From positions 576,423 through 640,422 of the forward strand of contig NZ_JABBPE010000015.1 in NCBI RefSeq assembly GCF_012927455.1: a stretch of 64,000 bases of DNA, read 5' to 3'. Below are positions 24,765 to 34,500 of the stretch, piece by piece (position 1 is the stretch's first letter; every line of letters begins with the position of its first letter). This stretch comes from Polaromonas sp. (GTDB lineage: Bacteria; Pseudomonadota; Gammaproteobacteria; Burkholderiales; Burkholderiaceae_C). Below the pieces are notes generated by a model. The model did no database searches. It was not told the DNA's origin and saw only the letters and a program-made list of their open reading frames with translations. A program made the position numbers and the translations under genes.

Positions 24765-25661
24765 ATGGCTACACCCGATCTCAACTTGCTAGTCACCCTG
24801 GATGTGCTGCTCGCGGAAGGCAGCGTGGCGCGCGCAGCGCAGCGGTTGCGGCTGAGCCCGTCGGCGATGAGCCGGGCGCTGGCGCGATTACGTGAGACGA
24901 CGGGCGATCCGCTGCTGGTCAGGGCTGGACGAGGTCTCGTTCCCACACCCCGAGCGCTCGAACTCCGCGAGCGGGTCAGCCAGCTGGTGCAGGACGCAGA
25001 AGCGGCTCTACGCCCTGCCGGGAAGATCAAGCTCAAACAGCTGGTCAGAACCTTCACGCTGCGGACCAGTGAAGGTTTTGTGGAAAATTTCGGGCCGGCG
25101 CTGATTGCTCGCGTCGGCAAGGAAGCACCCGGCGTGCGGCTGCGCTTTGTGCAGAAGCCCAACAAAGACAGCACGCCACTTCGCGACGGCGCTGTCGATC
25201 TGGAAACTGGAGTTATCGGAATGGCGACTGGTCCGGAGGTGCGAGCGCAGGCCTTGTTCCGGGACCGTTTCATTGGCGTCGTGCGAATGGGGCACGCGCT
25301 GAGCCAGGGCGAGGTCACCCTTTCCCGTTATGCAGCTGGAAGGCATATCAGCATCTCGCGGCGAGGTCTCGATAAAGGACCGATTGATGAAGCTTTGAGT
25401 ACGCTGGGGCTGGAACGGGAGATCGTCACGATCGTCGGTGGCTTTTCGACCGCGCTGGCTCTCGCTCGGGCTTCCGACCTGATCGCCAGTGTCCCCGAAC
25501 GGCACACTGGAAACCTGCGCGACGAAATGCATAGTTTTTCCCTTCCGTTCTTCACACCCGAGGTCACGGTTTCATTGCTATGGCACCCACGGCTGAATGC
25601 CGATTTAGCGCATCGTTGGCTGCGCGGCCTTGTTCTGGATACCTGTGCGGCGATGCGCTGA
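24765..25661 (+). CDS. LysR-family transcriptional regulator
   Basis: The 298-residue protein starts with a LysR helix-turn-helix (DLNLLVTLDVLLAEGSVARA, then RLRLSPSAMSRALARLR) and continues with a two-lobe effector-binding domain. It lies divergently from the MFS exporter and most likely controls it. The effector is unknown. Confidence 0.93.
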   Translation: MATPDLNLLVTLDVLLAEGSVARAAQRLRLSPSAMSRALARLRETTGDPLLVRAGRGLVPTPRALELRERVSQLVQDAEAALRPAGKIKLKQLVRTFTLRTSEGFVENFGPALIARVGKEAPGVRLRFVQKPNKDSTPLRDGAVDLETGVIGMATGPEVRAQALFRDRFIGVVRMGHALSQGEVTLSRYAAGRHISISRRGLDKGPIDEALSTLGLEREIVTIVGGFSTALALARASDLIASVPERHTGNLRDEMHSFSLPFFTPEVTVSLLWHPRLNADLAHRWLRGLVLDTCAAMR

Positions 25662-25810
25662 AGGGGTCATTCCATTTCCAGATCATTCGTGAACGCGAAG
25701 CGACGACAGTACAGACGTATAGCTAGCGAAGCCGACAAAGTGCACGGAATATTCTTTTTTTGAGGCGACCCACGTAGCGCATCCTGCAGTCAGCCGGGAA
25801 GCTAAAAAAG

Positions 25811-25870
25811 GCATTAAAAGTGCCTCTAGCCCAACAACAGCGAGCGCAAGTAGCTATTATAATGATAGCA
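25811..25870. repeat. Intergenic repeat, copy 3
   Basis: GCCTCTAGCCCAACAACAGC is followed by GCAAGTAGCTAT and ATGATAGC. It lies in the 243-bp gap between the LysR gene and otnI, which holds no other recognisable feature. Confidence 0.75.
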
Positions 25871-25904
25871 ACCACGCCACTCTGCTGGCCAGCGGGGCGA
25901 TTGA

Positions 25905-26726
25905 TCAGCGGCCCATGCCAGGCAATTTTTTCAGCCAGCCCAGCCCGGCCGAGGTGCCGCCGGGCTGCGCGCCCAGCCGCGGGTTGTATTCGCAGCCAAT
26001 CCAGCCTTGCCAGCCGCAGGCTTGTGCCACCTCGTCAATCACGTCGAACAGGTAGGCAAAGTTGAGCTCACCGACATCGGGCTCGAAGCGCTCGGGCACC
26101 CCGGCGATCTGGAAATGCCCGACCTGGCCGGTCGGCAGATACTGGCGAATTTTGATGGCCAGGTCGCCCTCGACGATCTGACAGTGGTACAGATCCATCT
26201 GCACCTTGACATTGGGCGCGCCTATCAGCGCGATCAGTTCATGCGCCTGGTCTTGGCGGTTCAGGAAGAAGCCTGGAATGTTGCGGGTGTTGATGGGCTC
26301 GATCAGCACATCCAGCCCGGCCTTGGCGGCTTCTGACGCAGCGTATTGCAGGCTGGCGATATAGCCGGCTTGCAGGCTGGTGCGCGCTACCCCGGCTGGC
26401 ACCAGACCGGCCATCACATGGATGCGCGGACATTCCAGCGCCAGCGCGTAGTCGATGGCGCGCGCCATGCCGTCACGGGACTCGGCTTCGCGTCCGGGCA
26501 GGCAGGCCATGCCGCGTTCGCCGCCGGCCCAGTCGCCAGGTGGCGCGTTGAACAGCACTTGCTGCAAGCCGTTGCCTTGCAGCCGCGCCTTGATTTCAGC
26601 TGCCGGATGGTCGTAGGGAAAGAGAAATTCCACGGCCTTGAAGCCGTCGCTGGCGGCGGCCTCGAAGCGGTCGAGAAAACTGAACTCGGGGTAAAGCATG
26701 GAGAGGTTGGCGGCAAATTGGGGCAT
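25905..26726 (-). CDS. otnI: 2-oxo-tetronate isomerase (hydroxypyruvate isomerase family)
   Basis: OtnI isomerises 2-oxo-tetronate to 3-oxo-tetronate in tetronate catabolism. The 273-residue protein is a TIM-barrel epimerase/isomerase with the Hyi family start [21 protein letters not shown] and the metal-site segments LIEPINTRN and VQMDLYHCQ (the Glu, Asp and His ligands). It is the last gene of the ltnD-otnK-otnC-otnI operon. Hydroxypyruvate isomerase proper is the alternative, but the neighbours favour OtnI. Confidence 0.88.
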   Translation of the reverse strand: MPQFAANLSMLYPEFSFLDRFEAAASDGFKAVEFLFPYDHPAAEIKARLQGNGLQQVLFNAPPGDWAGGERGMACLPGREAESRDGMARAIDYALALECPRIHVMAGLVPAGVARTSLQAGYIASLQYAASEAAKAGLDVLIEPINTRNIPGFFLNRQDQAHELIALIGAPNVKVQMDLYHCQIVEGDLAIKIRQYLPTGQVGHFQIAGVPERFEPDVGELNFAYLFDVIDEVAQACGWQGWIGCEYNPRLGAQPGGTSAGLGWLKKLPGMGR

Positions 26727-26793
26727 GGCGGTTTGACCTCGATGTGGCGGGTTGAAACGTAAAAACGCAGCGTAAAGGAGCTATCAGCGCAAG

Positions 26794-27510
26794 CTACCAG
26801 CGCGCGCCAAAATTCTGTCGCAATTCGTCGATCTGCGAGGCCGACAAGGGCGCGGGCATGGGCTGGCCGCTGGCTCGGCACTGCTGCCAGAGCCTGGCCG
26901 TTTCCTCCAGCTCTTCCAGCGTGGCCATGGCGGCAGCGGGCGAGTTGTGCCAGACGTTGGGGCCGAGGCGCTCCAGCATGACGGCGCGGATGGGCGTACC
27001 CCTGGCGCCATACTGCTGGATGACTTGCGCAACCCGTTCTGCGGCTTGCGGGTCGCCGGGCCGGTGGTAGCGAATCAGCGGAACATGGCCGACTTTCATC
27101 ACGAAGTACGGCGTCAGCGCCGGCAGCAACTCGCGCTGTTCGGTGCCAGCCTGCTGCGCTGGCTGCAGGCTGGCGGCCACGCAGGCGCCGCTGTGGGTAT
27201 GGATAACGCAGCTTATTTTATCATCAAATAATGCTGCAGCCCAATAGATATGGGCGTGAAGCGCTATTGTTTTGCTAGCACTTTCACCCCCGGTCTGCTG
27301 CGCCTTGTCGTCCAGCCGGGCCAGCCGGGCCGGGTCGAGTTGGCCCAGGCAGGCGTCGGTGGGCGTGATCAAAAAACCGCCGCCCTGCGCCGCGCCCAGC
27401 CGCACGCTGATGTTGCCGGCCGTGGCATGCACATAACCCCGGTCGAACAGGCTTTTGCCGATGCGGCAGATTTCTTCCCTGGCCTTGCTCTCTGTCAGCG
27501 CCGCGTTCAT
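26794..27510 (-). CDS. otnC: 3-oxo-tetronate 4-phosphate decarboxylase with embedded repeat
   Basis: This class II aldolase-fold enzyme, 238 residues, decarboxylates 3-oxo-tetronate 4-phosphate to dihydroxyacetone phosphate. The start (GKSLFDRGYVHATAGNISVR) and metal site (VIHTHSGA near residue 103) fit the family. Residues 78-97 (SKTIALHAHIYWAAALFD region) are encoded by DNA matching the intergenic repeat family, with AT-rich codons unlike the rest of the gene. The position where class II aldolases usually have a catalytic acid after Ser-Lys is Thr here. The start overlaps the otnK stop by 4 bp. The enzyme may be active, altered or dead. Confidence 0.85.
   Translation of the reverse strand: MNAALTESKAREEICRIGKSLFDRGYVHATAGNISVRLGAAQGGGFLITPTDACLGQLDPARLARLDDKAQQTGGESASKTIALHAHIYWAAALFDDKISCVIHTHSGACVAASLQPAQQAGTEQRELLPALTPYFVMKVGHVPLIRYHRPGDPQAAERVAQVIQQYGARGTPIRAVMLERLGPNVWHNSPAAAMATLEELEETARLWQQCRASGQPMPAPLSASQIDELRQNFGARW
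27221..27279. repeat. Repeat family copy 4, in frame inside otnC
   Basis: GCAGCCCAATAGATATGGGC is followed by GTGAAGCGCTATT and GCTAGC. It aligns along its length with the copies at 10491 and 34905, yet lies wholly within the otnC reading frame without interrupting it. Confidence 0.8.
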
Positions 27511-28964
27511 GGCAACACCGCGAAGGCTTTGCTGAAGAAGTCATCGCCACCAAAGTTGCCGGACTTCAGCGTCAGGTGCAAACCGCCCTGCCCGGCGGCG
27601 TCCGACTGCGCGTGGCACCACGGCACGCCGGGGTCTATCTGCGGGCCTATCTGCATTTGCGTGATGTGCAGCGCCTGCACGCAGGCGCCCGAGGTTTCGC
27701 CGCCGGCCACGACCAGCTGGCGCACGCCGCGCTCGACCAGTACGCGGGCGATGGCCGCCAACACGCGCTCGACCATCGTGCCGGCTTCTGCGGCGCCCAG
27801 CCGCGCCTGAACCGATTTAACGGCCTCGGCGTCGGCGCTGGAATAAATCAGCAGCGGGCCGCCAGCCAGCAGCGGCGTGGCCCAGGCCAGCGCCTCGGCG
27901 GCGACATCGACGCCCGCGGCCAGTTGCTCGGCCATGCGCAGCGGGTCCAGCGCCAGCGCCGGTCGGCTAGAGGCGATGAAGGCCTGCACCTGCCGATTGG
28001 TCGCCAGCGAACAGCTGCCCGACAGCACCGCCTGCCAACCCGTAGGCGCCGGCAGCGCGCTGGCGATCGACGATGGCGCCAGACCAAAGTTGGCCGGCAG
28101 CCCGATTGCCACGCCAGAGCCAGCCGTCAGCAGCGCCATCTCCTTGAGCGCGGGCCCCAGGCGCAGCAAATCGTCGTTCGAAAGCGCGTCGACCACCGCG
28201 ATGCCGATGCCCTGCGCGCGCAGCTCGGCGATGCGCGCGCGGATTGCCGCCTCGCCCTGCGCCACCACGCGGTAGTCGATCAGCCCGACCTGGCGGCGGC
28301 ACTGCGCCTGCAGCACGCGGATCAGATTGGCATCGGTCATGGGCGTCAGCGGGTGGTTTTGCATGCCGCTTTCGCTCAGCAGGACATCGCCGACGAACAA
28401 ATGGCCCTTGAAGACGGTGCGCTGGTTGTCCGGAAAGGCGGGCGTGGCAATGGTGAAATCCCCACCCTCCACATTCGCCAAAGCGTCCATCAGCGCCTCT
28501 GTCACCGGGCCAATATTGCCTTGCGCGGTGCTGTCAAACGTAGAGCAGTATTTGAAGTAGATTTGCCGGCTGCCTTGCGCTTGCAGCCATGCGAGGGCCT
28601 GCAGCGACTGGCGCACCGCCGCTTCGGGCGCGATGGTGCGCGACTTCAGCGCCACCACCACAGCGTCAACTTCGCGGTCCAGCGGCGCATCGGGAACGCC
28701 TATGGTTTGCAGCACCCGCATGCCGGCACGCACCAGGTTGTTGGCCAGATCGGTGGCGCCGGTGAAATCGTCGGCAATACAGCCTAGAAGGAGGCGGGCC
28801 CCCACGCTCCCCACTGCGTGTGGTTCGCTGCCCCCCGAGGGGGCCGCTGCGCCTGCAGCCCGGCAAAGCCTGTTCTGCGGCCCTCGCTTGGGTAGTCCTG
28901 ACGCGGGCGATTCCACCGCTCCTACGCTCCCCGCTGCGCGTCGTTCGCTGTGCTCGCTACTCAT
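27507..28964 (-). CDS. otnK: 3-oxo-tetronate kinase, N-terminally extended
   Basis: OtnK (formerly DUF1537) phosphorylates 3-oxo-tetronate. The normal protein begins around LLLGCIADDFTGATDLANN, which here starts at residue 58. The first 57 residues are a low-complexity Arg/Gly/Ser/Ala segment translated from repeat DNA. It contains two related units, SERRAAGSVGA and SEPHAVGSVGA. The C-terminal nucleotide-binding domain has VAGGETSGACVQAL. The ATG at 28964 overlaps the ltnD stop and the gene ends overlapping otnC. No good alternative ATG lies just before LLLGC, so an alternative start such as GTG near there would be needed to avoid the extension. Confidence 0.9.
   Translation of the reverse strand: MSSEHSERRAAGSVGAVESPASGLPKRGPQNRLCRAAGAAAPSGGSEPHAVGSVGARLLLGCIADDFTGATDLANNLVRAGMRVLQTIGVPDAPLDREVDAVVVALKSRTIAPEAAVRQSLQALAWLQAQGSRQIYFKYCSTFDSTAQGNIGPVTEALMDALANVEGGDFTIATPAFPDNQRTVFKGHLFVGDVLLSESGMQNHPLTPMTDANLIRVLQAQCRRQVGLIDYRVVAQGEAAIRARIAELRAQGIGIAVVDALSNDDLLRLGPALKEMALLTAGSGVAIGLPANFGLAPSSIASALPAPTGWQAVLSGSCSLATNRQVQAFIASSRPALALDPLRMAEQLAAGVDVAAEALAWATPLLAGGPLLIYSSADAEAVKSVQARLGAAEAGTMVERVLAAIARVLVERGVRQLVVAGGETSGACVQALHITQMQIGPQIDPGVPWCHAQSDAAGQGGLHLTLKSGNFGGDDFFSKAFAVLP
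28795..28958. repeat. GC-rich repeat fused into the otnK 5' end
   Basis: The segment contains CCCACGCTCCCCACTGCGTG, then GTTCGCTGCCCCCCGAGGGG, and a second diverged unit (CTACGCTCCCCGCTGCGCGT) in direct orientation. A related unit occurs in the MdtB-like gene near 33190-33300. The hairpin-forming CCCCCCGAGGGG core is typical of palindromic repetitive elements. Confidence 0.7.
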
Positions 28965-29884
28965 GATTTTTTAGGCAACTCGATGCCGGGAAAAATTTTG
29001 ATCACGGCGCTGTCATCTTCTTTGGCAAAGCCCGCCGTGCTGGCCTGCATGAACATCTGGTGCGCCGTGCTCGACAGCGGCAGCGGAAACTTGCTGGCGC
29101 GCGCCAGATCAAGCACCAGCCCCAGGTCTTTCACGAAAATATCCACCTCCGACAGCGCCGTGTAGTCGGCTGCCAGCACATGCGCCATGCGGTTTTCGAA
29201 CATCCAGCTGTTGCCCGCGCTGTGCGTGATCACCTCGTACAGCGCCTCTGGGTCCACGCCTTCGCGCAGGCCGAGCGCCATGGCTTCGGCGGCGGCGGCA
29301 ATGTGTACGCCGGCCAGCAATTGGTTGATGATCTTGACCTTGCTGCCCGCACCGGCCTTGTCGCCGAGCTTGTAGACCTTGCCAGCCATTGCGTTGAGCA
29401 GCGGCTCGCACAGCGCATAGGCGGCCGGCTTGCCGGCGCTCATGATGGTCATCTCGCCCGACGCGGCCTTGGCCGCGCCGCCGGAAATTGGCGCATCCAG
29501 GTACAGGAGGCCCAGCTCGGCCAGGCGCGACTCCAGCGCCACCGACCAGAGCGGGTCCACCGTGGAGCACATCACAAACACGCTGCCGGGCGCCATGGCG
29601 GCGGCGCAGCCCTTGGTGGGATTCGCGCCATGGGGGTCACCAAACAGCACGCTTTCGGTCTGCGCGGCGTTCACCACCACCGACACCACCACCGTGCATT
29701 GCGCGGCCAGTTGCTCCAGCGTGTCGCAGGCCACGCCGCCGAACTGGGCAAACGCCTGCGCCACACCGGGCCGCACATCAAACACGTGAACCGTGTAGCC
29801 GGCCCGGCGCAGCGACTGCGCCATGCCGCTGCCCATGGCGCCCAGGCCCACCAGGCCCACGTTCTGGTCTTTTTTTATGCTCAT
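28961..29884 (-). CDS. ltnD: L-threonate 2-dehydrogenase
   Basis: This 307-residue NAD-dependent beta-hydroxyacid dehydrogenase has a Rossmann start GLVGLGAMGSGMAQSL, the substrate loop DAPISGGAAKAASGEM near residue 124 and the catalytic Lys in KVKIINQLLAG near 177. With OtnK, OtnC and OtnI downstream it most likely oxidises L-threonate to 2-oxo-tetronate as the first step of the pathway. It is the first gene of the operon, and 299 bp separate it from divergent mdtA. That gap shows no clear promoter or repeat. Confidence 0.9.
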   Translation of the reverse strand: MSIKKDQNVGLVGLGAMGSGMAQSLRRAGYTVHVFDVRPGVAQAFAQFGGVACDTLEQLAAQCTVVVSVVVNAAQTESVLFGDPHGANPTKGCAAAMAPGSVFVMCSTVDPLWSVALESRLAELGLLYLDAPISGGAAKAASGEMTIMSAGKPAAYALCEPLLNAMAGKVYKLGDKAGAGSKVKIINQLLAGVHIAAAAEAMALGLREGVDPEALYEVITHSAGNSWMFENRMAHVLAADYTALSEVDIFVKDLGLVLDLARASKFPLPLSSTAHQMFMQASTAGFAKEDDSAVIKIFPGIELPKKS

Positions 29885-30183
29885 TCCGATTCCTTGAGTT
29901 CAGCTTAGGGGCAGATTGTTGCAACGAAAGTCCTTCTTCGTCCAGTACCTGGCGCTCATGCTCGTCTGTCCCGGCGGGCGGCACAGGCCACGATGCCGCT
30001 TTACCGCACGTTTACTTACCTCTTTCCACGCCGACACCCGCTCGCGTGGCCTTGCAGTGATAATTATTCAGCGCTGGCTCAAAAAAATGCGCCGCCTTCT
30101 GCAGCAAGCGTTGCAGACGGCGCCACAACAATTACCCAGAATGCCGCAATTCCCCTTCGCGGCAGGCAACAAGGACGCCGCTG

Positions 30184-31596
30184 ATGGACCCCAACGCCGA
30201 AATTCCCTACTCCGGCCCCCAGCCCACGCCCCGCAAACGATTGAGCCGCCGCGCGACCTTGATCGGCAGTCTACTGGCGTTGCTGCTGCTGGCCGGCACC
30301 GGCTGGCTGGCCTGGCACCTCACGCGCCCTGCGTCAGAGGCGGACAGCTCGGCAAGCGGTCCCGGCAGGCCGGGCGGCGCGAACCGAAGAACGGCCACCA
30401 CCGTGGGCGTCGCCACCGCAGAGCGCGCCAGCATTCCGATTGTTCTGGAAGCCCTGGGCACCGTCACGCCGCAAGCCAGCGTGCGGGTGCGCCCCCAGGT
30501 CTCCGGCGTGATGGAAAAAGTATTGTTCAAGGAAGGCCAGATGGTGCGCGCCGGTGAATTGCTGGCCACCATCGACCCGCGCCAGTTTGAAATGGCGCTG
30601 ATGCAGGCCAGCGGTCAGCGTCTGCGCGATGAGGCGCAACTCGACAGCGCCCGCGTCACCTTGACACGCTTTAAAACCCTGCTCGAGCAGGACTCGATTG
30701 CCCGCCAGGAGGTCGACACGCAGGCCGCGCTGGTCAAGCAGCTCGAGGGCACGGTGGTGATTGACAAGGCGGCCGAAGGCACGGCGCGGCTGAACCTGAG
30801 CTACACCCGCGTCGTGGCGCCCATCAGCGGGCGCGTCGGCCTGCGCAGCGTTGACGTCGGCAATGTGGTGAGCAGCAGCGACGTCCTCGGCATTGCGCTG
30901 ATCACGCAGGTCACGCCGATTGATGTGGTGTTTGCCGTGCCGCAGGACCAGGCCAGCGAGTTGCAGCAGGCGGCCAGCAGCGGCAGCACTGCGATGAAGG
31001 TCAGCGCGCTGGACAGAACCCGCTCCAGCACGCTGGACACGGGGGTGTTTGCCTCGCTCGACAACCAGGTGGACATTCAGACCGGCACCGTCAAGGCCAA
31101 GGCGCGTTTTGCCAACGGCAAGCTGGCGCTGTTCCCGAGCCAGTTTGTCAATGTGCAGCTGCTCGTCAAAACTATTGAAAACGCCGTGGTGGTGCCGGTG
31201 ACGGCACTACGCCATGGCAGCAGCGGCGATTATGTGTATGTGCTCAATAGCGCCGAACGCACCGTGGCCTTGCGGCCGGTGCGGCCCGGGCAGGCCACGG
31301 TGGACAAGATCGTGATCGCCTCCGGTCTGCAGGTCGGAGAACGCGTCATCACTGAAGGCGCCGACCGGCTGAAAGACGGCGCCAGCGTGGTGCTGCCGGG
31401 CGACGCGCCGAGCGACGCAAGAGGCGGTGGCAAGGGCGGTGCAAAAGGTGGCAAGCGCCCTGGCCAGCGCGAAGGCGTGCCCGATGGCGTGGCGCCGCCG
31501 GCTGCAGCGGCAGCATCCGCGCCTGCTGCTGAGGCACCCGCCAGCGCGGCCGCACCGCAACGCCGCCGCCGCGCCTCGCAAGCCGAAGGCACATGA
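30184..31596 (+). CDS. mdtA: RND efflux periplasmic adaptor MdtA-like
   Basis: The 470-residue membrane-fusion protein has an N-terminal anchor (LIGSLLALLLLAGTGWLAW), a lipoyl/hairpin domain (VRVRPQVSGVMEKVLFKEGQMV near residue 100) and beta-barrel and membrane-proximal domains. The C-terminal ~70 residues are low-complexity Gly/Lys then Ala/Pro/Arg and look disordered. It bridges the two RND pumps and the outer-membrane factor. Its stop overlaps the first pump's start by 4 bp. Confidence 0.92.
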   Translation: MDPNAEIPYSGPQPTPRKRLSRRATLIGSLLALLLLAGTGWLAWHLTRPASEADSSASGPGRPGGANRRTATTVGVATAERASIPIVLEALGTVTPQASVRVRPQVSGVMEKVLFKEGQMVRAGELLATIDPRQFEMALMQASGQRLRDEAQLDSARVTLTRFKTLLEQDSIARQEVDTQAALVKQLEGTVVIDKAAEGTARLNLSYTRVVAPISGRVGLRSVDVGNVVSSSDVLGIALITQVTPIDVVFAVPQDQASELQQAASSGSTAMKVSALDRTRSSTLDTGVFASLDNQVDIQTGTVKAKARFANGKLALFPSQFVNVQLLVKTIENAVVVPVTALRHGSSGDYVYVLNSAERTVALRPVRPGQATVDKIVIASGLQVGERVITEGADRLKDGASVVLPGDAPSDARGGGKGGAKGGKRPGQREGVPDGVAPPAAAAASAPAAEAPASAAAPQRRRRASQAEGT

Positions 31597-34500
31597 ACCA
31601 GCCGCTGGACTACCAGCCATCCGAGCCCACGCCCGACATGAGCCCCTCAAGTCCCTTCATTCGCCGGCCGGTCGCCACCGCACTGCTGATGCTCGCCATC
31701 GTGCTGGCGGGCCTGGTCGGTTTCAAATTCTTGCCGCTGTCGGCGCTGCCGCAGGTCGACTACCCGACGATTCAGGTCCAGACCCTTTACCCCGGCGCCA
31801 GCCCCGAGGTGATGGCGCAAACCGTGACGGCACCGCTGGAGCGCCAGTTCGGCCAGATGGCCGGGCTGCAGCGCATGAGTTCGACCAGCGCCGCCGGCGT
31901 GTCCATCGTCACGCTGCAATTCAACCTCGGGCTGGCGCTGGATGTGGCCGAGCAGCAGGTGCAGGCCGCCATCAATGCCGGCGGCTCGCTGCTGCCGGCC
32001 GATCTGCCGGCGCCGCCGGTCTACGCCAAAGTGAATCCGGCCGATGCACCGGTGCTAACGCTCGCCATCACCTCCGACACGCTGCCGCTGACGGAGGTGC
32101 AGAACATCGTCAACACGCGGCTGGCGCTGAAGATCAGCCAGGTCAATGGCGTCGGCCTGGTGTCGCTCAGCGGCGGCCAGCGCCCCGCCGTACGGATTCA
32201 GGCCGACACGCGTGCGCTGGCCTCTTACGGGCTGGCGCTTGACGCGCTGCGCACCGCCATTGCGGCGGCCAACGCCAATGGCGCCAAGGGCAGCATAGAC
32301 GGCCCGACGCGCGCCTATTCCATCAATTCCAACGACCAGCTGCTGGCCGCCAGCGACTATAAAAACCTCATCATTGCCTACAAAAACGGCGCCGCGGTGC
32401 GTGTGGCCGATGTAGCCCAGGTGGTGGACAGCGCCGAAAACACCAAGCTCGGCGCCTGGTCTGGCGGTGACTGCCCGCCGGCGGCTGCGCGCGTGCCCAC
32501 GGAAGAAAATGACTGTCTGGGGGCGCTCGCCAAGCAGTTGAAGCCAGCCATCATCCTGAACGTGCAGCGTCAGCCCGGCGCCAACGTGATTGACACGGTC
32601 GATGCCATCAAGGCGCGCCTGCCCGAGCTGCAGGCTGGAATGCCCGCTTCCATCAAGGTCGAGGTGCTGAGCGACCGCACCACCGGCATACGCGCGTCGG
32701 TGCTGCATGTCGAGATTGAGCTGATGCTGGCCGTGCTGCTGGTGGTGCTGGTGATCTTCGCGTTCCTGCGCAACCTGCGCGCTACCGTGATTGCCAGCGT
32801 GGCCGTGCCGATTTCGCTGATAGGCACCTGCGGCGCGATGTATCTGCTGGGCTACAGCCTGAACAACCTGAGCCTGATGGCGCTGACGATTGCCACCGGC
32901 TTCGTGGTGGACGACGCCATCGTGATGATTGAAAACATCTCGCGCTACATCGAAAAAGGCGAAGAGCCCATGGCCGCCGCCTTCAAGGGCGCCAAACAGA
33001 TCGGTTTCACCATCATTTCGCTGACGGTCTCGCTGATTGCCGTGCTGATTCCACTGCTCTTCATGGGCGATGTGGTGGGCCGGCTGTTCCGCGAATTCGC
33101 CATCACGCTGGCCATCACGATTTTGATCTCGGCTGTGGTGTCCTTGACACTGGTGCCCATGATGTCGGCACGCTGGCTCAAAGCAAAAAACCCCACGCTT
33201 GTCGCTTCGCGAGCCTACGGCGGTGCGCTGCCCCTTGAATCGGAAGAAGGGGCTGGCCTGGCTTGGGGCGGCCCGGCGCTGGCGGCCGAAGCCGGTATGC
33301 CTGACCGCACGGTCGCCGCGCGGCTGCAGCAGCTTTTTGAGGGCGTCATCGTGCGTTACGACCGCTCGCTCAGCTGGGTGTTCGCGCGTCAAACCGCCAC
33401 GCTGCTGGTGGCCCTGGCCACGCTGGCGCTCACAGTGCTGCTGTATGTGCTGATTCCCAAGGGCCTGTTTCCGACGCAGGACACCGGCCAGTTGCAAGGC
33501 AGAATCGAAACCGCCCAGTCGGTGTCTTATGGCCGCATGGCCGAGCTGCAGCAGGCCGCCGCCCGGGCGATTCTGGAAGACCCGGACGTCGCCACCTTGA
33601 GCTCCTTCATCGGCGTGGACGCGGCCAACAACACCATGCTGCACACCGGGCGCATGCTGATCAACCTGAAGGCCACGCGCAGCGGCAGCCAGCAGGCCAC
33701 CATGGACAGGCTGAAGCGGCGCGTCAGCAACATCGCCGGCGTCACGCTGTATCTGCAGCCAACGCAGGACTTGACGATTGACGCCGAAACCGGCCCAACG
33801 CAGTTCCGCGTGTCGCTCGAAGGCTCCGACAACGCCACGGTGGTGAAGTGGGCCACGCAGCTGGCACAGCGCATGCAGCAACTGAGCGGCGTGAGCAATA
33901 TTTCATCGGACGCCGGCGCCAGCGGCAGCGCGGCTTTCATCACGGTAGACCGCGACACCGCAGCACGCCTGGCCATCACCACCTCGGCCATTGACGACGC
34001 GCTGTACAGCGCTTTTGGCCAGCGCATCGTCTCGACAATTTTTACCGAGACCAACCAGTACCGCGTGATTCTGGAGGCGCTGCCCGATCCGCTCAACACC
34101 GTAGCTTCGCTGGGAAACCTGCAACTGAAAGCCGGCGTGGGCGGCACCACGCCGCTGTCCAGCATCGCCAGCATCAGCGAGCGCCCGGCGCCTCTGCAGA
34201 TCACCCGCGTCGCCCAGTACCCGGCCACCACGTTGGGCTTTGACACGGCGCCCGGCGTGTCGCTGGGCAAGGCGGTTGACCAGATCAAGCAGGCCGCCAA
34301 TGACATGGCACTGCCGGCCAGCGTCACGCTGACCTTTCTGGGCGCGGCGGGCGCTTACCAGTCGTCACTGGCCAACCAGCTGTGGCTGATTCTGGCGGCC
34401 GTGATCTGCGTCTACATCGTGCTGGGCGTGCTGTATGAAAGCTACATCCACCCGCTGACAATTTTGTCGACCCTGCCGTCGGCCGGCGTGGGTGCGCTGC

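Noticed and set aside
32055..33881. A 608-residue minus-strand frame within the MdtB-like gene
   Set aside because: His/Gln/Arg-rich shadow of a long GC-rich gene; the plus-strand RND motifs are unambiguous.
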